Under the pieces are notes generated by a model. That model was not told where the DNA came from and ran no database searches. It was given only the letters and a program-made list of their open reading frames with translations. The translations under genes were made by a program, and so were the position numbers. Positions 23,480-35,700 of a DNA stretch of 64,000 nucleotides are shown here, piece by piece (position 1 is the first letter of the stretch; every line of letters begins with the position of its first letter). This DNA is from Prostheceraeus crozeri (taxonomy: Eukaryota; Platyhelminthes; Polycladida; Euryleptidae), in assembly GCA_907163375.1 (NCBI GenBank), contig CAJQUW010003082.1, positions 1-64,000 of the forward strand, read 5' to 3'.

Positions 23480-26400
23480 CCCATTATGTACTGTCGTCCT
23501 AAAAATATGACAGGCAAATGAGCTGATCCTCTATGCAGGTCCATACATGTTCAACAAGTAATGCACTTACCGTCACGTTTGTTTTGAATTGACGAATGTA
23601 TATGCAACAAAAATAAACATTTAAATGTCTTTGTTTATATATTACCTCGATACAAAATCAGCCATTTTCAATCGGCTGATCGCATTTGAACATCTGTCAA
23701 GTAAGGTGAGTAATTACATCCTAGCAGTCATCAAAATAGATAAATGACATACATTCAGTAAAGCTGATTTCTCCATGAATGTGTGTGACAGAAAAAACCA
23801 AAATACCATCAGCTAGATAAGATAAATTTCATTATTGAAAGTGCTGTCTTGTTTTTATGACAATAGGAGTTTGCCTAATGTTTCCTAATTTTGCGACATT
23901 TCGCTCAATTCTCAGAGATATTACATGAATATTTAAGACGTATACATTTGTCATTGTAAGAAAATACATATTTTCATACGTTAGCATTCAGGATTACCAA
24001 ATAAGGATAAATAATGAATATTCACTCTCTAAATATAGTTCAGGTGTCATATTTATATGACAACAGGACTTTCAACAGGCGTTTCTTTATTTTCAGCAAT
24101 AGAGAGAGTGAAACTATGTCGAACAGCCAAAGACTTGGCGAATCAACTATTAGAGAAAGGAGACACGATTAGGAATATTGTTCTGATACCACCTGAACCA
24201 GATTCCTTGACAGATAAAGACGATTTTCTTGATGACGATCTTGTAGGCGCTCCAATAGTGAAGAGCGATTGCGCCAGTACATACGAAGTTGTGTACGAAG
24301 AACAGCAGCTTGATGAAAGTGTAGATATTTCGCAGGAGCCAGAACCGTGAAAAAGCTCAAAACGATTCCAAAGTGTAAAACAAGTTGGACTCGAAAGTTT
24401 AAGGATAGTGACATAAGTTTAGAGAAGTTAGAATTCCAAACTAAACAGGTGCAAGAAAATTTGGAAAGCCATCTTCATGAAATGACTGATTCACCTGTGA
24501 AATTGTTTGAAGAAATGTTTGACTCGAAGGCTTATGAACTACTTGCCATAGAATCAAACCGCTATGCCCAACAGAAGAACATACATAACATAAGTTTATG
24601 CCCAGATGATTTCCGTTCATTTGTTGGCTTCCTTATTTTCTCAGGTTATCATACCTTGCCCCAGCAAAAACTATATTGGAGTCAACGTGAAGATATCGGA
24701 ATAGAATTTGTCAAGAGCTGTTTCTCACGAGATAGGTTCCTGCAAATTAAAAGCGTTCTTCACGTTGTTGATAATGATACTGTTAGCGATGATCCTCGAA
24801 AAGATTTCAAAATGGCTCCGTTGTATGATTTACTGAATAGCAATTTCTTAAAATTCGGAATCCACGACGAGTTTGTCTGTGTAGATGAGCAGATGGTCAA
24901 ATATTTCGGTCATAACTCATTAAAACAATTTATCCGTAATAAACCTACGAGGTTTGGTCTGAAAAACTGGAGTATCAATGGTTCGACAGGTTATTGTTAC
25001 AATTTGAAACTTTATTGTGGTAGGGAGTCTTCATCAGATACCGGTGATTCAAAACTATGTCTCGGGTCGAAAGTAGTCATGGATCTGATTCGTAAAATTG
25101 GAGTATCAGGAGCAAATATTCTGACAATGGACAACTTCTTCTGCTCACATGAGCTTCTGTCTCTCCTGAGAGAAAAAGGAATACCGGCATGTGGAACTAT
25201 TCGTCATAACCGAGCGAATGGGGCACCTCTCAAAGAAGATTCGGAATTAGAAAAAGAAGGGAGAGGCAGCCATGACGCCGTATTTGACGTGGAGAGTGGA
25301 GTTGAATGCGTAAAATGGTGAGTAGAGTGATTGTTTAAACCATTGTATAACTGTGCAATTATGCATGATAACAATTAGCCTATAATCAACTAAATATACA
25401 TGTAATTGCATATACCGGTACAGTGTGTAGTGAATACAGATTTTCTGGCCTACAAATATCAATTACAGTTATAAAATGTATAGAACAATGCATAACATCA
25501 ACAATGATAAATAATAGTGAATAGGTGACTGAAACACTTGAATATTGTCAGATTTTTATTCACTGCTTAGTAAAGGGACACAACCAAAAGAGTTAGATAC
25601 ACCGACAGTTACCATGCCATGTTTTCATTGATAGTAGGCCTATAAAGATACTTTTCTGTCTTCTACAGGAACGACAATAGGTGTGTGTCCTTAGCGACCA
25701 AGTTTCGATATGATCGAACGGAAAGTACTGCCAAAAGGTGTGTCAAGAAGTCTGGAAAAGTGGACGTTTATCTCCCGGGATTGGTTTCACTATACAATAA
25801 GACGATGGGAGGCGTCGACAGCATGGACGGTTTTGTGAATCGATATCGCATTGCTATTTCGAGCAAGAAATGGTATTGGTGTCTTATAACAAATCTAATT
25901 GATGTATGTCTATCGAATGCTTGGGTGCTGCATCGTAAATTACGTGGTCAGGACAGAAATACTATGACACTCCTGGAATTCCGAAATGAGGTGGCTTTAT
26001 AGTATATGAAATCTTACGGAACAAGAATCGGGTATTCTGATGGAAGAATCAGTGACCCAATCTCTTCCCTTCGATTCGATGGGATTGAACATTTCATGCA
26101 AACGCGTGCAAGTCAGCGTCGCTGTCAAGGCTTCCAGTGCTCGCGAAAACCTCTGATCTATTGTCAAAAATGCAATATTACCCTCTGCAAGCACTGTTAT
26201 CCGACTTATCACGTAAAATGACAATGCTATTATTGAATCTCTCAGTTCATCCTGTCAACAACAGAAGTTTTCATTATCAAAATATTATACAATTAACATA
26301 GTACATAAAGATTTTCATAGAAAATGCAAATACATCTTCATCATTCCATTAAATGTCCTATCGTCATATTTTTAGGACATGTCCATATCCTTGAAATAGA

Positions 26401-26511
26401 CATAGAATATATTACTGGAGTAATAGCACATCAATATTGACCTAATTCTGCATAAAACACGTAAGTTTCGCAATAATCTGATAAATAGAACATGAAGCCG
26501 TCCTTAATGGG
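23480..26511 (+). mobile_element. piggyBac element inserted in the left arm
   Basis: The element begins CCCATTA and ends TAATGGG and is flanked by TTAA at 23476-23479 and 26512-26515. The right arm holds the uninterrupted site with a single TTAA at 47875-47878, which proves insertion after the palindrome formed. An internal inverted pair GTCCTAAAAATATGAC (23496-23511) and its complement (26365-26380) is placed asymmetrically relative to the ends, as is typical of piggyBac. It carries one transposase gene on plus, now broken. Confidence 0.93.
24057..26221 (+). pseudogene. piggyBac transposase (frameshifted, nonsense-mutated)
   Basis: The acidic N-terminal part (24057-24350) ends in a stop. 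The main frame (from about 24347) continues one base out of register with the DDE_Tnp_1_7 domain: FVCVDEQM (first Asp), ILTMDNFF (second Asp), then an intron with GTGAGT donor at 25318 and TTCTACAG acceptor ending at 25668. The second exon resumes in phase as WNDNR and carries MGGVDSMD, the third and fourth acidic positions. A TAG at 26000-26002 cuts the frame. The same frame then continues through the C-terminal cysteine-rich domain (RCQGFQCSRK, YCQKCNITLCKHCYPTYHVK) to 26221. There are thus two lesions, a frameshift near the N-terminus and a nonsense codon before the zinc-binding tail. Confidence 0.9.
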
Positions 26512-26515
26512 TTAA

Positions 26516-27579
26516 GACGAGAGCGATTGTCAGAGGTAGGTCGTCTCTCTGAGCTCCGATGATAGCTTCGGACATTCCAAAATCCGGGTTTCTGTAAGAA
26601 ACCGACTTAGAAAATTTCATTGCTGATATCAGCTAAGGCGTCAGACTTAGAGGTTAGCCAGGAGATGGCCTTCGTCTCCAGGCCATAAAATACTCCAAAA
26701 CTTTAAAGGCTTGTAACTTTGCTTCTACAAGTCCGTTTGACTTGATTCAAAAAAGGTTCGGTCGCTATTGACCTGCCCTAAGTGATAGACTACTTATAAA
26801 ATTTCATAAGTAGTGCTAAAAAGTTGAAAAATTTTAATTCACTAGTTTTGGAGGTTTTCTGGGGTTTTCGACCCTGCTGAAGTCAATGAAAGCATTTTTA
26901 ATGATGTCTGAGCCAGTCTTCTCATGGTATAAGCGGCTTTTCACTGAAAGCGAGCAAGACACGGAGAGTTTTGCTGTAATATTCCACTGACAGGGTGTTC
27001 CTTCGGGACGGCGGACGATGCCGTAGTGATAAGTGTGGCAAGGGAGTGTGTCATAGTTTAGACCGAAACCGCTGGGGCAACTCATGTCTCATGTTGGGCA
27101 TTTGACACAGTTCTCAACGTAGCACTTTGAACGCCAATCGGTTGAGTCTTAGCTATCTTGTCATGGGTGGCCTCTAAACATCTCCATTGCAAAACGCTGG
27201 TGAATCAAGCTCTCTCCGGCTTGCTATCAAGCTGCTCAAAGTCTGTCAACCTCTTACCAACTCTACAGGTTTTCATGCCTGGCGAATACTATCATTAAGT
27301 TGAATCTGCTATCAGTCAACTTGAACGTTCTAAATGAAGTTCGGTGTAATACTTCCTTTCGACGGGCGTTCCTGTAAAGGGCGGCGGTGAAACCCGTAGC
27401 TATGTATACCGCAAGGGACATTCGGCAATGGTCAATCTTGTTAAACCTCTCTGCGTCATGTTTGCAAGTGATTGCCTCTGTCTCAACGTAGTATGCATTC
27501 GCGCCAGTGCGACATTTAGCCAGCTGTCGAAGGTTGCCTTATAAACTATCCATTACATACGTTATGAGAACCATGAGTT
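26516..27579. other. non-coding block of the left arm
   Basis: This is the mirror of 46812-47874 in the right arm. No recognised gene. It holds two diverged copies of a G/C-rich motif around CCTTGC----ATC/TAGC/TACGG----CGCCG-CC (about 27004-27045 and 27375-27425, minus sense), roughly 376 bases apart. The frame 26834-27085 minus lies over one copy and is probably chance. Structured RNA or a protein-binding region is possible but not shown. Confidence 0.5.
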
Positions 27580-27780
27580 CTACCTGTCTCTTTCAATGAG
27601 ATGAATTGATGAATGGAATGAAATGGGAGGACACTCACGCGCCACACGCAACATAACACACTTCTCTCTTCCGTAGTCTAACAAGCTCTTTACACATGGA
27701 TCGCAGTCGATTGCTATCCCTGTATCAGAAGTGTAAGCTATCATAATTTTATTTAACACTATTTCATCTACCATCATCAC
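27580..27780 (-). CDS. ORF C, left-arm copy, unknown small protein
   Basis: A ~65-codon frame beginning MMVDEIVLNKIMIAYTSD, with paired cysteines (CDPC, then C in KCVML). It differs from the right-arm copy (46611-46811) by a single residue near the end (E/D). I do not recognise it. Since the arms are nearly identical overall, conservation between them says little about selection. It is transcribed outward, toward the element end, in the same direction as ORF B. Confidence 0.35.
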   Translation of the reverse strand: MMMVDEIVLNKIMIAYTSDTGIAIDCDPCVKSLLDYGREKCVMLRVARECPPISFHSSIHLIERDR

Positions 27781-28088
27781 CCATATGAAATGTTATAAGA
27801 TTTACAAGTTAAACTAAGCGTGCTACTATTTCCAAATGAAAAAGTATACATGGTTAAATCATCCACTGAAGCCCCATTCAAGTAAGTCAGTATGAAAGCA
27901 AAGATAATACGAAATAAAAATTTATTATGGCATGTATTTCAAAAGGTCTTCATCGTCAATATCATCCCAGAGTAGGGTGGTCCAAGCTCCCATAGGAAAA
28001 AATGAAGTATCTCCAATCTTACTTCCCACCCCGGGAAAATGTTCCTTTTTATGAGGAAATTGAAAGTCTCAATTAGCACTCTTCCATC

Positions 28089-28600
28089 CGAGGTCATTTA
28101 GGGGTGCCTCAAGGTCATCAAAGGGTCAAGCATAAAGAAATCATTTTTTTGGCATTTTGGCTCCTTTTCACGAATATTTAGTGAAATGTAGGACAAAATG
28201 AGTCTACTCATGACTTGAGACAAAAGTCTCGAATGGATGGAGCAGAGACTCAAAAGGTCTCTAGTGGCAATTTTTGATCCGAGGTCACCCAGGGGTGCCT
28301 CAAGGTCATCAAAAGGTCAAACATCAAGTCATTTTTTGTGCAAATTTGCTCCTTTTCATGAATTTTGAGTGGAATGCAAGACAAGATGAGTCTACTCATG
28401 ACTTGAGATAAGTCGTGGATAGATGGAGAATAGACTCAACGGGCATCTATTTGAACTTTTCGATCAGTGGTCACCCAGGGGTGCCTCAAGGTCATCAAAA
28501 GGTCAAACATCAAAAACTCATTTTTTGTGCAAATTTGCTATCTTCACGAATTTTTGGTAAGATGCAGGGCGATATAGGTCCACTCATGACTTAAGAACGA
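28089..28600. repeat. left subterminal tandem repeats of the hAT-like element
   Basis: Three direct copies of about 186 bp start at about 28093, 28281 and 28468. Each includes GGTGCCTCAAGGTCATCAAA, a T-rich CATTTTTTGTGCAAATTTG block and GTC(T)ACTCATGACTT. Repeated subterminal motifs are the usual transposase-binding sites of hAT elements, so that role is inferred here. Confidence 0.85.
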
Positions 28601-29281
28601 GGAATGCTAGGATCTGAAGACGTGGCTGGCTTTTGTTTCAATAGTCGACCGCAAATCCAATCGACTAGCAACCAATTGCAACTTCACCAAAAGCTATCAA
28701 TATCATTTCTACCAGCAAGAGTTAAAGCTCCTATATCTCTTCATTTCCAAGTTTTGGAAATAACTCATCTGTCCTCAATACAGACATTGGATCGCTGTTG
28801 TGCATTGAAATAACAGGAGTCACCATAGTGATATCTGTGCAGGAAGCAGATATCTTTGTTTTTCAAATTTTCATTGGAGCTCACAGTCTACAACTTCCAA
28901 AGTTTTTGATCTGTACATTTTCGCTTTGTCTGCGTGTGAAACAAGACGTGCTTGTCAAGTTTGTTAGCGCCGCTTCGTGGGACTGTGCATCGTTGAGGAA
29001 TACATTCAGTGCGAGCAGATTTCGATTGACATCGATTCAACGACGTACGTGGGAAGGTGTTTAGCTGGTGAGTCACAGGCTGTAGAGATAGTGCAGGTTT
29101 TCAGAATTCTTGAAGTCATGATTAGAAGCAATGTCTTTATTTCATCCTTGCACCATAGAAACCAGATTTTCTTCCCTCTTCTTGCTCCTTTAGTCAAACA
29201 GAGCGCAAGCTGATTTCCACGCGATCCACTCCAATGAAGTATTGCTTCGACATACACATTTTCACTTGCAGCTCAGACCAC

Positions 29282-31593
29282 ATGTCGAAAAATCGAATTT
29301 CGCGTCAGTCATCCGACTTCGACCGGTTCCTGGTGGAGCTTCAAGGGAATTTCGTGCTGCCACAGACCACACTCCCCACAACAAAAGAAACTTTGCAGCA
29401 GCTCATGGGGCGGATCAGCAACGGTGTTTCCCTCGCAGAAAGTGCCCGAGAGACCGCCTACGACGTTATTAGGCTTTGGGAGAAGGCTCACCTTCCAACA
29501 CGTGAACATAAGCACATCACCACATCTATATCGAAGCTTTACGAGAGGCTGCGAGAGGTGAAAAAGAATCACATCAGAAGAACTGACACTCAGCAGAAGC
29601 GGGAAGAGCAATTCCGGCATGGTCTAGACAAGCTCTTCGACATCTCCCATCACCGGCTGCAAGAAATCGTCAAAATCGAGGAAGATCGTGAATTTCTCGA
29701 AGATCAAAGGAGTGTGAGGCTCTTGAAGATGGGTGAGGTAGACAAAGAGTATGTATCGAAGAGAAAGAGGAAAGCTGAGAGAGAAGAGGCAGAGCATGGG
29801 AGGAGAAGGAAAGAGATACAGCGGCGAGAGTCACAGAATGCTTTGGTGCAGCTGATGGACGACACTGATGAGGAGAGTGAGGGCAATGAAAATTTCATCC
29901 TTGAAATAGATGACAGAGAAAATGAAGAGGATAGGTCAGAGACTGAGAGAGGAAGGTATTGGGTGACAGTAAGGCTGCCTAGGAAGATTCTGACAACAGA
30001 GGCAGTCTGTGTGAGTGCTGACCGCCACGGGCTTTCAAAGAGGCAGCTATTTGCCACGGTTGCTTCAGTCATCAAGGCATCGACTGCCACGGTGGATGAT
30101 TTCGTGTTATCACCCTCCAGTGCAACAAGGTCAAGGAATGAGGTGAGAGAGAAGGTGTCGAAGACACTGAAGGAAAAGTATTTTGGGGAAAAGAAAGAGA
30201 ACTTGGTAGTGCACTGGGATGGGAAGATTGTGGAAGATTTTGAGCTTCTTCGGGACCGGATTGGAGTGGTGGTGAGCGCGGAAGGAGGGGCGAAGCTGCT
30301 GGAGATTCCCACGGTGGACTCATCGAGCGGTGCAAACCAAGCAGCTGTCGTGCATCATGCGGTACAAGACTGGCAGCTGGAAGATGGTCTTGTTGCTCTA
30401 TCCTTTGACACAACTGCTAGTAACACTGGAAAACATGTAGGGACTTGCGTGATCTTGGAGCGGATGCTCAATAGGAAGCTCATGTGGCTGGCTTGCCGTC
30501 ATCATGTCCTGGAGCTTCTGTTACGCCAGGTTGGAGCAACAGTGTTCGGGAAAACTACCGGACCCTCCAACAGAGATTTCAAAGACTTCAAAGACATCTG
30601 GCCCACCCTCAACAAAGCAAGCTGGTCAACTTTGGAGATACGTGAAGGTTGGATGGCTATTCGGCAAACGTCTGTTCTGGATCAGCTAAGGGCATTGTTG
30701 ACCAACACTAACCAATGGCTACGTGAGGACTACAAGGAAGCGGCAGAAATCGCATATTCACTACTTGGTGGCAGAGATCTGAAAATAAAATTCAGGAAGC
30801 CAGGTGCCTTCCATCACGCTCGCTGGATGGCGAATATCCTCTACTACGGGAAAATGCTTCTCTTCAGCAGGCAGCTTAATTACTCGACGGAATTCGTAGC
30901 AAAACTTCACCGCTTCATGCAGTTTGTGGCTATGCTCTACATAGTGCCCTGGCTCCGATCTCCGCTGACGATCGAAGCAGCGGCTGTAGATCTCGCGCTG
31001 CAGAAAGATCTAATTAGATATTGTTATGTGGATCCAGATGTTGGAGGTGCGGCCAGAGATGCTTTTGGCAGGCATTTGTGGTACCTTACTCCGGAGCTAG
31101 CTGTTTTTGGGCTGTTCTCTGACTCCTTCAGCATTGGAGACAGGGAGGACGCTGCGGCCAAGATACTGCAGCATCCGCCCAACTTGCGGAAGGGGAAGCC
31201 TATTTTCCCGACGGTCATCACGATGGAGACCCGTCTGGCTGACTTCATGAGTGGTAAGAGCTGGACCCCATTCCAACTTCTGGGCTTCAGCGGGGATTGG
31301 CTGCGTAAGCCTGTGCTAGAGTGGTCTCAGCACCAAGAATTTCAGCGGATGGCTAAAATTGTCAAAGGGCTTCAGTGCGTGAATGATCCTGCAGAGCGCT
31401 CTGTAAAGCTCATCGAGGACTTTGCGAGGAAGGTTAGTAATGATTGAGTTTCACTGAGTCTTCTCCCATCCAAAATATGTTGGTTTATATATTGCAGGTC
31501 ACTCGAGATGAGCAACAGCGCCAGTACCTCCTGCAAGTGGTGGAAGCGCAAAGGGAAGACAAGCCAAGCCAAACAAAGGCGGAGTACCAATGA
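29282..31593 (+). CDS. divergent hAT-like transposase, two exons, intact
   Basis: Exon 1 runs 29282-31432, the intron 31433-31497 (GTTAGT...TTGCAG), exon 2 31498-31593, giving about 748 residues. I chose the ATG at 29282 because a CACTTGCAG acceptor-like site lies ten bases before it; an in-frame ATG at 29234 is the alternative. The N-terminal third is charged and helical (coiled-coil-like, about residues 85-225) with no BED or TTF finger seen. Likely catalytic positions are Asp in HWDGK (codon 30218-30220), Asp in SFDTTASNTG (30407-30409) followed by CRHHVLE, the hAT-typical RW at 30831-30836, and Glu in DPAERSVKLI (31394-31396). The 8-bp duplication supports hAT membership, though the sequence is far from classical hAT. 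The full-length frame suggests recent activity. Confidence 0.85.
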
Positions 31594-31683
31594 ATTAAGC
31601 ATAGACTGAGAGTGAAGCGATAGAGTGCCTGTTACAAGAACTGTTGTTGCCTTTTGTTGAAATATAGCACAAAATTGCCATTT

Positions 31684-32000
31684 CATAAGCTTACTACTCA
31701 TTTTCATAGAAAAGATTGGATGACCTTGAGGCACCACTTAACGATGACCAATACTTCTGAAAATTTTGCTAGATTACTTTCTCACCAAGTGGCAAATTTC
31801 AGTGAGGTGGGAACATAGAAATCGAGAAAAAAATGTTTTGGTCATAAGCTTAATACTCATTTTCATAGAAAAGATTGGATGACCTTGAGGCACCACTTAA
31901 CGATGACCAATGCTTCTGAAAATTTTACTATATTACTTTCTCATCAAGTGGCACATTTTAGTGAGGTGGGAACATAGAAAATCGAGAAAAAAATTTTTTG
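31684..32000. repeat. right subterminal tandem repeats of the hAT-like element
   Basis: Two adjacent ~160-bp copies (about 31684-31842 and 31843-32000) share CATTTTCATAGAAAAGATTG, GATGACCTTGAGGCACC and GTGAGGTGGGAACATAGAAA. GATGACCTTGAGGCACC is the complement of the left-end motif GGTGCCTCAAGGTCATC, giving the two ends matching inverted sites. Confidence 0.88.
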
Positions 32001-32018
32001 GTCCACCCTATCCCAGAG

Positions 32019-32486
32019 TCTGCCTTCACACAGATCACAAAAACAGTTCACTTGCTTCAATCGTTCTTCTACCGCGAGCTTCACTTTGTCGATGTACTCC
32101 CACTCCGCCAAAGTTCGTGGCTGGGAGTTAGGGGTGTACCATTCCCATAATTGATGGAGGAATTTGGTGCTGGTGATCTCCATCACATCATCAGTATCAT
32201 ACTGCAGATACTTCCATCGTATGCCTCATAGGTCGGGACACTCCTTCTCACATACACTCTCCTCTTCGTCATCCGCTGCTAATGACAACTTTCTAATGTT
32301 GTCGAGTCGGTATAATTTCTCCACCTTCCCCTTCGTTGGAGCGTTTGGTGCAACGAGCGCCTTTGGCGATGAGCATGGAGAAGAGAACTCCAATTTGTGT
32401 TCGATGTTTTTGGAGGGCTTGTCATGTTGACTGTGAATAATGACTTTGAAATGTTTTCTAATTCTTAAGTATAAACAAGCAACCAA
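32019..32486 (-). pseudogene. ORF B, left-arm copy, cut by hAT-like element
   Basis: Minus-strand twin of 45951-46466. Its frame has a TGA at 32226-32228 (Arg codon in the other arm), while the position that is TGA in the right arm is Trp here. It then reads EITSTKFLHQLWEWYTPNSQ and on to CDLCEGRLWD, where the hAT-like element is inserted, so the last residues before the native stop are displaced to about 27950. This copy is therefore doubly broken. Confidence 0.72.
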
Positions 32487-32713
32487 TCAGAATGAACACC
32501 CAATGAATGATGAATATGAAAGTATATATGCAAAGTGACATTCGTGTCATTTCACACTGTCTTTGAGACGTATAAGTGAAGTGTTCTCTAGCGAATTCTA
32601 TATTTGAGGCGTACAAGTGAACTGCTCTCTCGTGAATTCCAAATTTGAGACGTATTATTTGAGTAAAGTCTCTATCTTGTTGAAGTATCAACCTTAAACT
32701 TGATTTCGTTGAA
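32487..32713. promoter_or_regulatory. bidirectional promoter region, left arm
   Basis: About 230 bases separate divergent ORF B and pPolB. The sequence has ATATATGC/TATATA-like boxes (about 32521), an ATTGG/CCAAT box (about 32482), and three imperfect direct repeats built on GA(G/C)(A/G)CGTA-AA-TGAA-TG-TCTC around 32570-32660. It is the mirror of 45724-45950. Confidence 0.5.
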
Positions 32714-35700
32714 ATGGTAAGTTGAAAATTTCTTCACTCATCTCCCTCAAACGTGTGGCTAATAGCATCTTCCTCAATTTCAGGCATCAACTTCATCACC
32801 AACGCCCTCCCTTCTCGAGGAAAGTTTAGAGTTGTTGAGTGAAGGTAGCTTGTAACAATACACTGAGACTTGAACAGAGATGAAAGAATGATTTCTCTTT
32901 CAGGTGATACCAGTCCCATCTCAAGCGAGTCCATGTCAACATTGTCGCGGGAATGCAACGAGTGGGAATGTGCCGACTGCGGACATATGTTTACAAGGAA
33001 GCACAGTCTCCTTCGACACATCAAACAACGTGTGTGTCAACGCAAAGCGGCATCAATCTCCGGAGGTGAAGTTGATTCTGACGATGACATCTCCTTTCCT
33101 TGCGATTTGTGCCCTCTTTCTTTTGATAGTCACTTTCAGCGATCTTCGCACAGACTTCAACACACGCATGCAAATGATCACTACACCAACGGTACCTCTA
33201 CCATCTCCCTCATTAATGTTTCACATAATAATTTAGTACGCGACTACTGCATGGAGTCCAATACTCAAATAGTAGATTTTCCTGAGTGGCTCCTTCAAAA
33301 TTCTAACATTATCGAAGCGCTCTTCAACAATTTAGACAATTTTAGAATGAAGGCGCTCATCAACCTTAAACTAAAATATATTAAAATAGATTTTCAAACG
33401 GGTCAAGTGACGGAGAGAATACAGTTTCATGTTCCTTCCTCTTCCGCAACCGAAGTTGTAGACTGCGAGTCTTGGCTAAATTTTCACATTCAATGTTTAA
33501 AATCAAATGTAGATAAATTCAATGAACGCGACAGCGCTCTCATTTTTGATGGTGTGGACTCAGCCATATTCAAAATTTCCCTATTAGAAAGTCATGCAGC
33601 TCGAGGCACATTTAAACTACCAAAAACGTTGTATAATAAGAAAGCTGTCATCAATGTCGATTGTAAATCACAGTGTTTCAAATATGCAGTCCTATCCATC
33701 CTTCACTATAATGATATCAACGCGCATCGAGATCGCACCTATAGCTATAGACAGTGGGAGGATGAACTAGACTTTGAAGGTTGTGATAGTAACAACATGA
33801 AAATCAAAGATGTAGAAACGTTCGAAAAACATAATCAGATTAAAATTGTCGTTCACGTGTGGGAGAAGGGGTTGAAGGGTGCCCGCTATAATTCACGTTC
33901 AACTTGTTATGAACGTGTAGTCAACCTCTTATTAGTAAAACAAGATGATAGCGAGGAATGGCACTACTGTGGTATTCCCAAAATCTCTCGCTTGTACACA
34001 CACTTAGGGCACTCTAAAAGAGGTGAACATTTTGTATGCGACCGCTGCATCCGCTCCTTTTGGAGTAAAGATAAATTTGAAACTCACTATGAATGGTGCA
34101 AGCGAGGTAAATTACAAATGGAACGCATGCCCAAAGATAAAATATTTTCACATAGGGATAATGGTGACGAATTAAGTCCCCTGCGTGTCATTTACGCAGA
34201 CAAAGAATGCTACATTGATGATATTATCCACAAGCCAGCAGCCTTATCCTGCTATGAAGTATGGCATGACCACTTTAGGAATAGACAAAACAAAATGCAT
34301 ACTTGGCAAGGTGAAGATTGTATTTCAAAATTTCTAGAATTTATCGATAAAGCTGCTAAATTTCAACAATCATATGATTCCCAATTGCAGCGTAAGTCAC
34401 TACATATGTCAAATGAAGACAAACAGAAATTTGAAAGTTGCACATCCTGCCGTAAATGTCATAAAACGTTTGATGACCAAAGATAAAATTAAGAAAGTGG
34501 GTGATCATGATCACATCACTGGTAAATTTAGAAACGCACTCTGCTCCTAATGTAACTTTTCACTTAGGTTGAGACGTCGTGTACTACCCGTCATTTTTCA
34601 TAACTTTAAGGGCTATGACAGTCATATGCTCATAAAAGGAGGGTTGAGCCAGATGAAATCGTGGCAGTTTAATGTAATAGCGCAAACGAGAGAAAAATTC
34701 ATGGCAATGACAACAAAAGTACCAGTAGATAAAACTAAAGAAAATAAGACAGTCTTCTTCGAAATAAAATTTTTAGATTCATTCCAATTCATGTCAGCGT
34801 CACTAGCTTCTCTCGTTCATAATCTCAAGTTTCTTCCCCATAGTCAAACTTTGAAGAAACACTATCCAAACTTAACGGATGAAATAATCACTCGCAAAGG
34901 AGTCTTTCCCTATGCGTATTTTAGCTCAATGTCTAAACTAAATGAAACAACCCTTCCTTCCATTGACAAATTCCAAAACGATTTGACGGGTCAAGATTGT
35001 CCAGTAGAGGACTATGAACATGCTCAAGAGGCATGGTTAAAATTTGATTGTAAAACGTTTGGCGATTATATGATCGCTTACTTAGAATTAGATGTCATTT
35101 TGCTGGCTGATGTCTTTCAGGAATTTCGACGAGTGGCATTAGAAGAAGACAAATTAGATCCTGTCCACTTTGTCAGTCTACCAGCCATGTCCTTTAAATC
35201 AGCCTTTAAAATGACTGGTGAGACCATCCATCTCTTACAAGACCCGGAGATGTATAACATATTTGAGCGCGGAATACGCGGTGGTCTCACATTTGTGAAT
35301 AAACATCACATAAAATCTAAAACAGTAGGTAATGATCATATCCACCTAAAATACTATGACCAAAATAATTTATATGGCAGTTCACTGTCTAAACCACTAC
35401 CTCATTCTGAGTTTAGTTGGTTAAACCAAGATGAGCTTGCGTATTACTCCAACCCTTCAAACATTCTGAACATTCCAGATGAAGGTGATTGGGGATATTA
35501 TTTTGAAGTGGATTTGATTTATCCAAATAGTATTAAAAATAAACTGCTGATTTCCCACTCGCACCTGAATCTGGTGAAGTGACTGAAGATATGTTTTCAC
35601 CATTCATGTCACAATTTCATAATAACTTAACAGAGTGTGGACAGCCAAGGTACAAATCATGCCGCAAACTTTTACTCACCCAATATGATAAGAAAAAATA

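Larger units (their letters stand above)
27973..32010 (+). mobile_element. hAT-like element with intact divergent transposase, 4,038 bp
   Basis: The left end TAGGGTGGTCCAA and right end TTGGTCCACCCTA are inverted repeats with one mismatch in 13 bases. An 8-bp duplication TCCCAGAG flanks it (27965-27972; 32011-32018). The right arm keeps the single-copy empty site at 46419-46426, and the arm-to-arm coordinate offset of 4,046 equals element plus duplication exactly. Left subterminal DNA holds three ~186-bp tandem repeats. Right subterminal DNA holds two ~160-bp tandem repeats. GGTGCCTCAAGGTCATC occurs in the left repeats and as its complement in the right repeats. The single gene on plus is open. 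It disrupts ORF B of the left arm. Confidence 0.93.

Noticed and set aside
29704-30413. Long antisense frames opposite the hAT-like transposase (29704-30312, 30072-30413).
   Set aside because: Low-complexity Ser/Leu/Pro composition opposite a Lys/Glu-rich coding region is the expected shadow pattern.
32904-33236. 110-codon frame overlapping the pPolB zinc fingers (mirror 45201-45533).
   Set aside because: It overlaps recognisable zinc-finger coding sequence in another frame and has no motif of its own.
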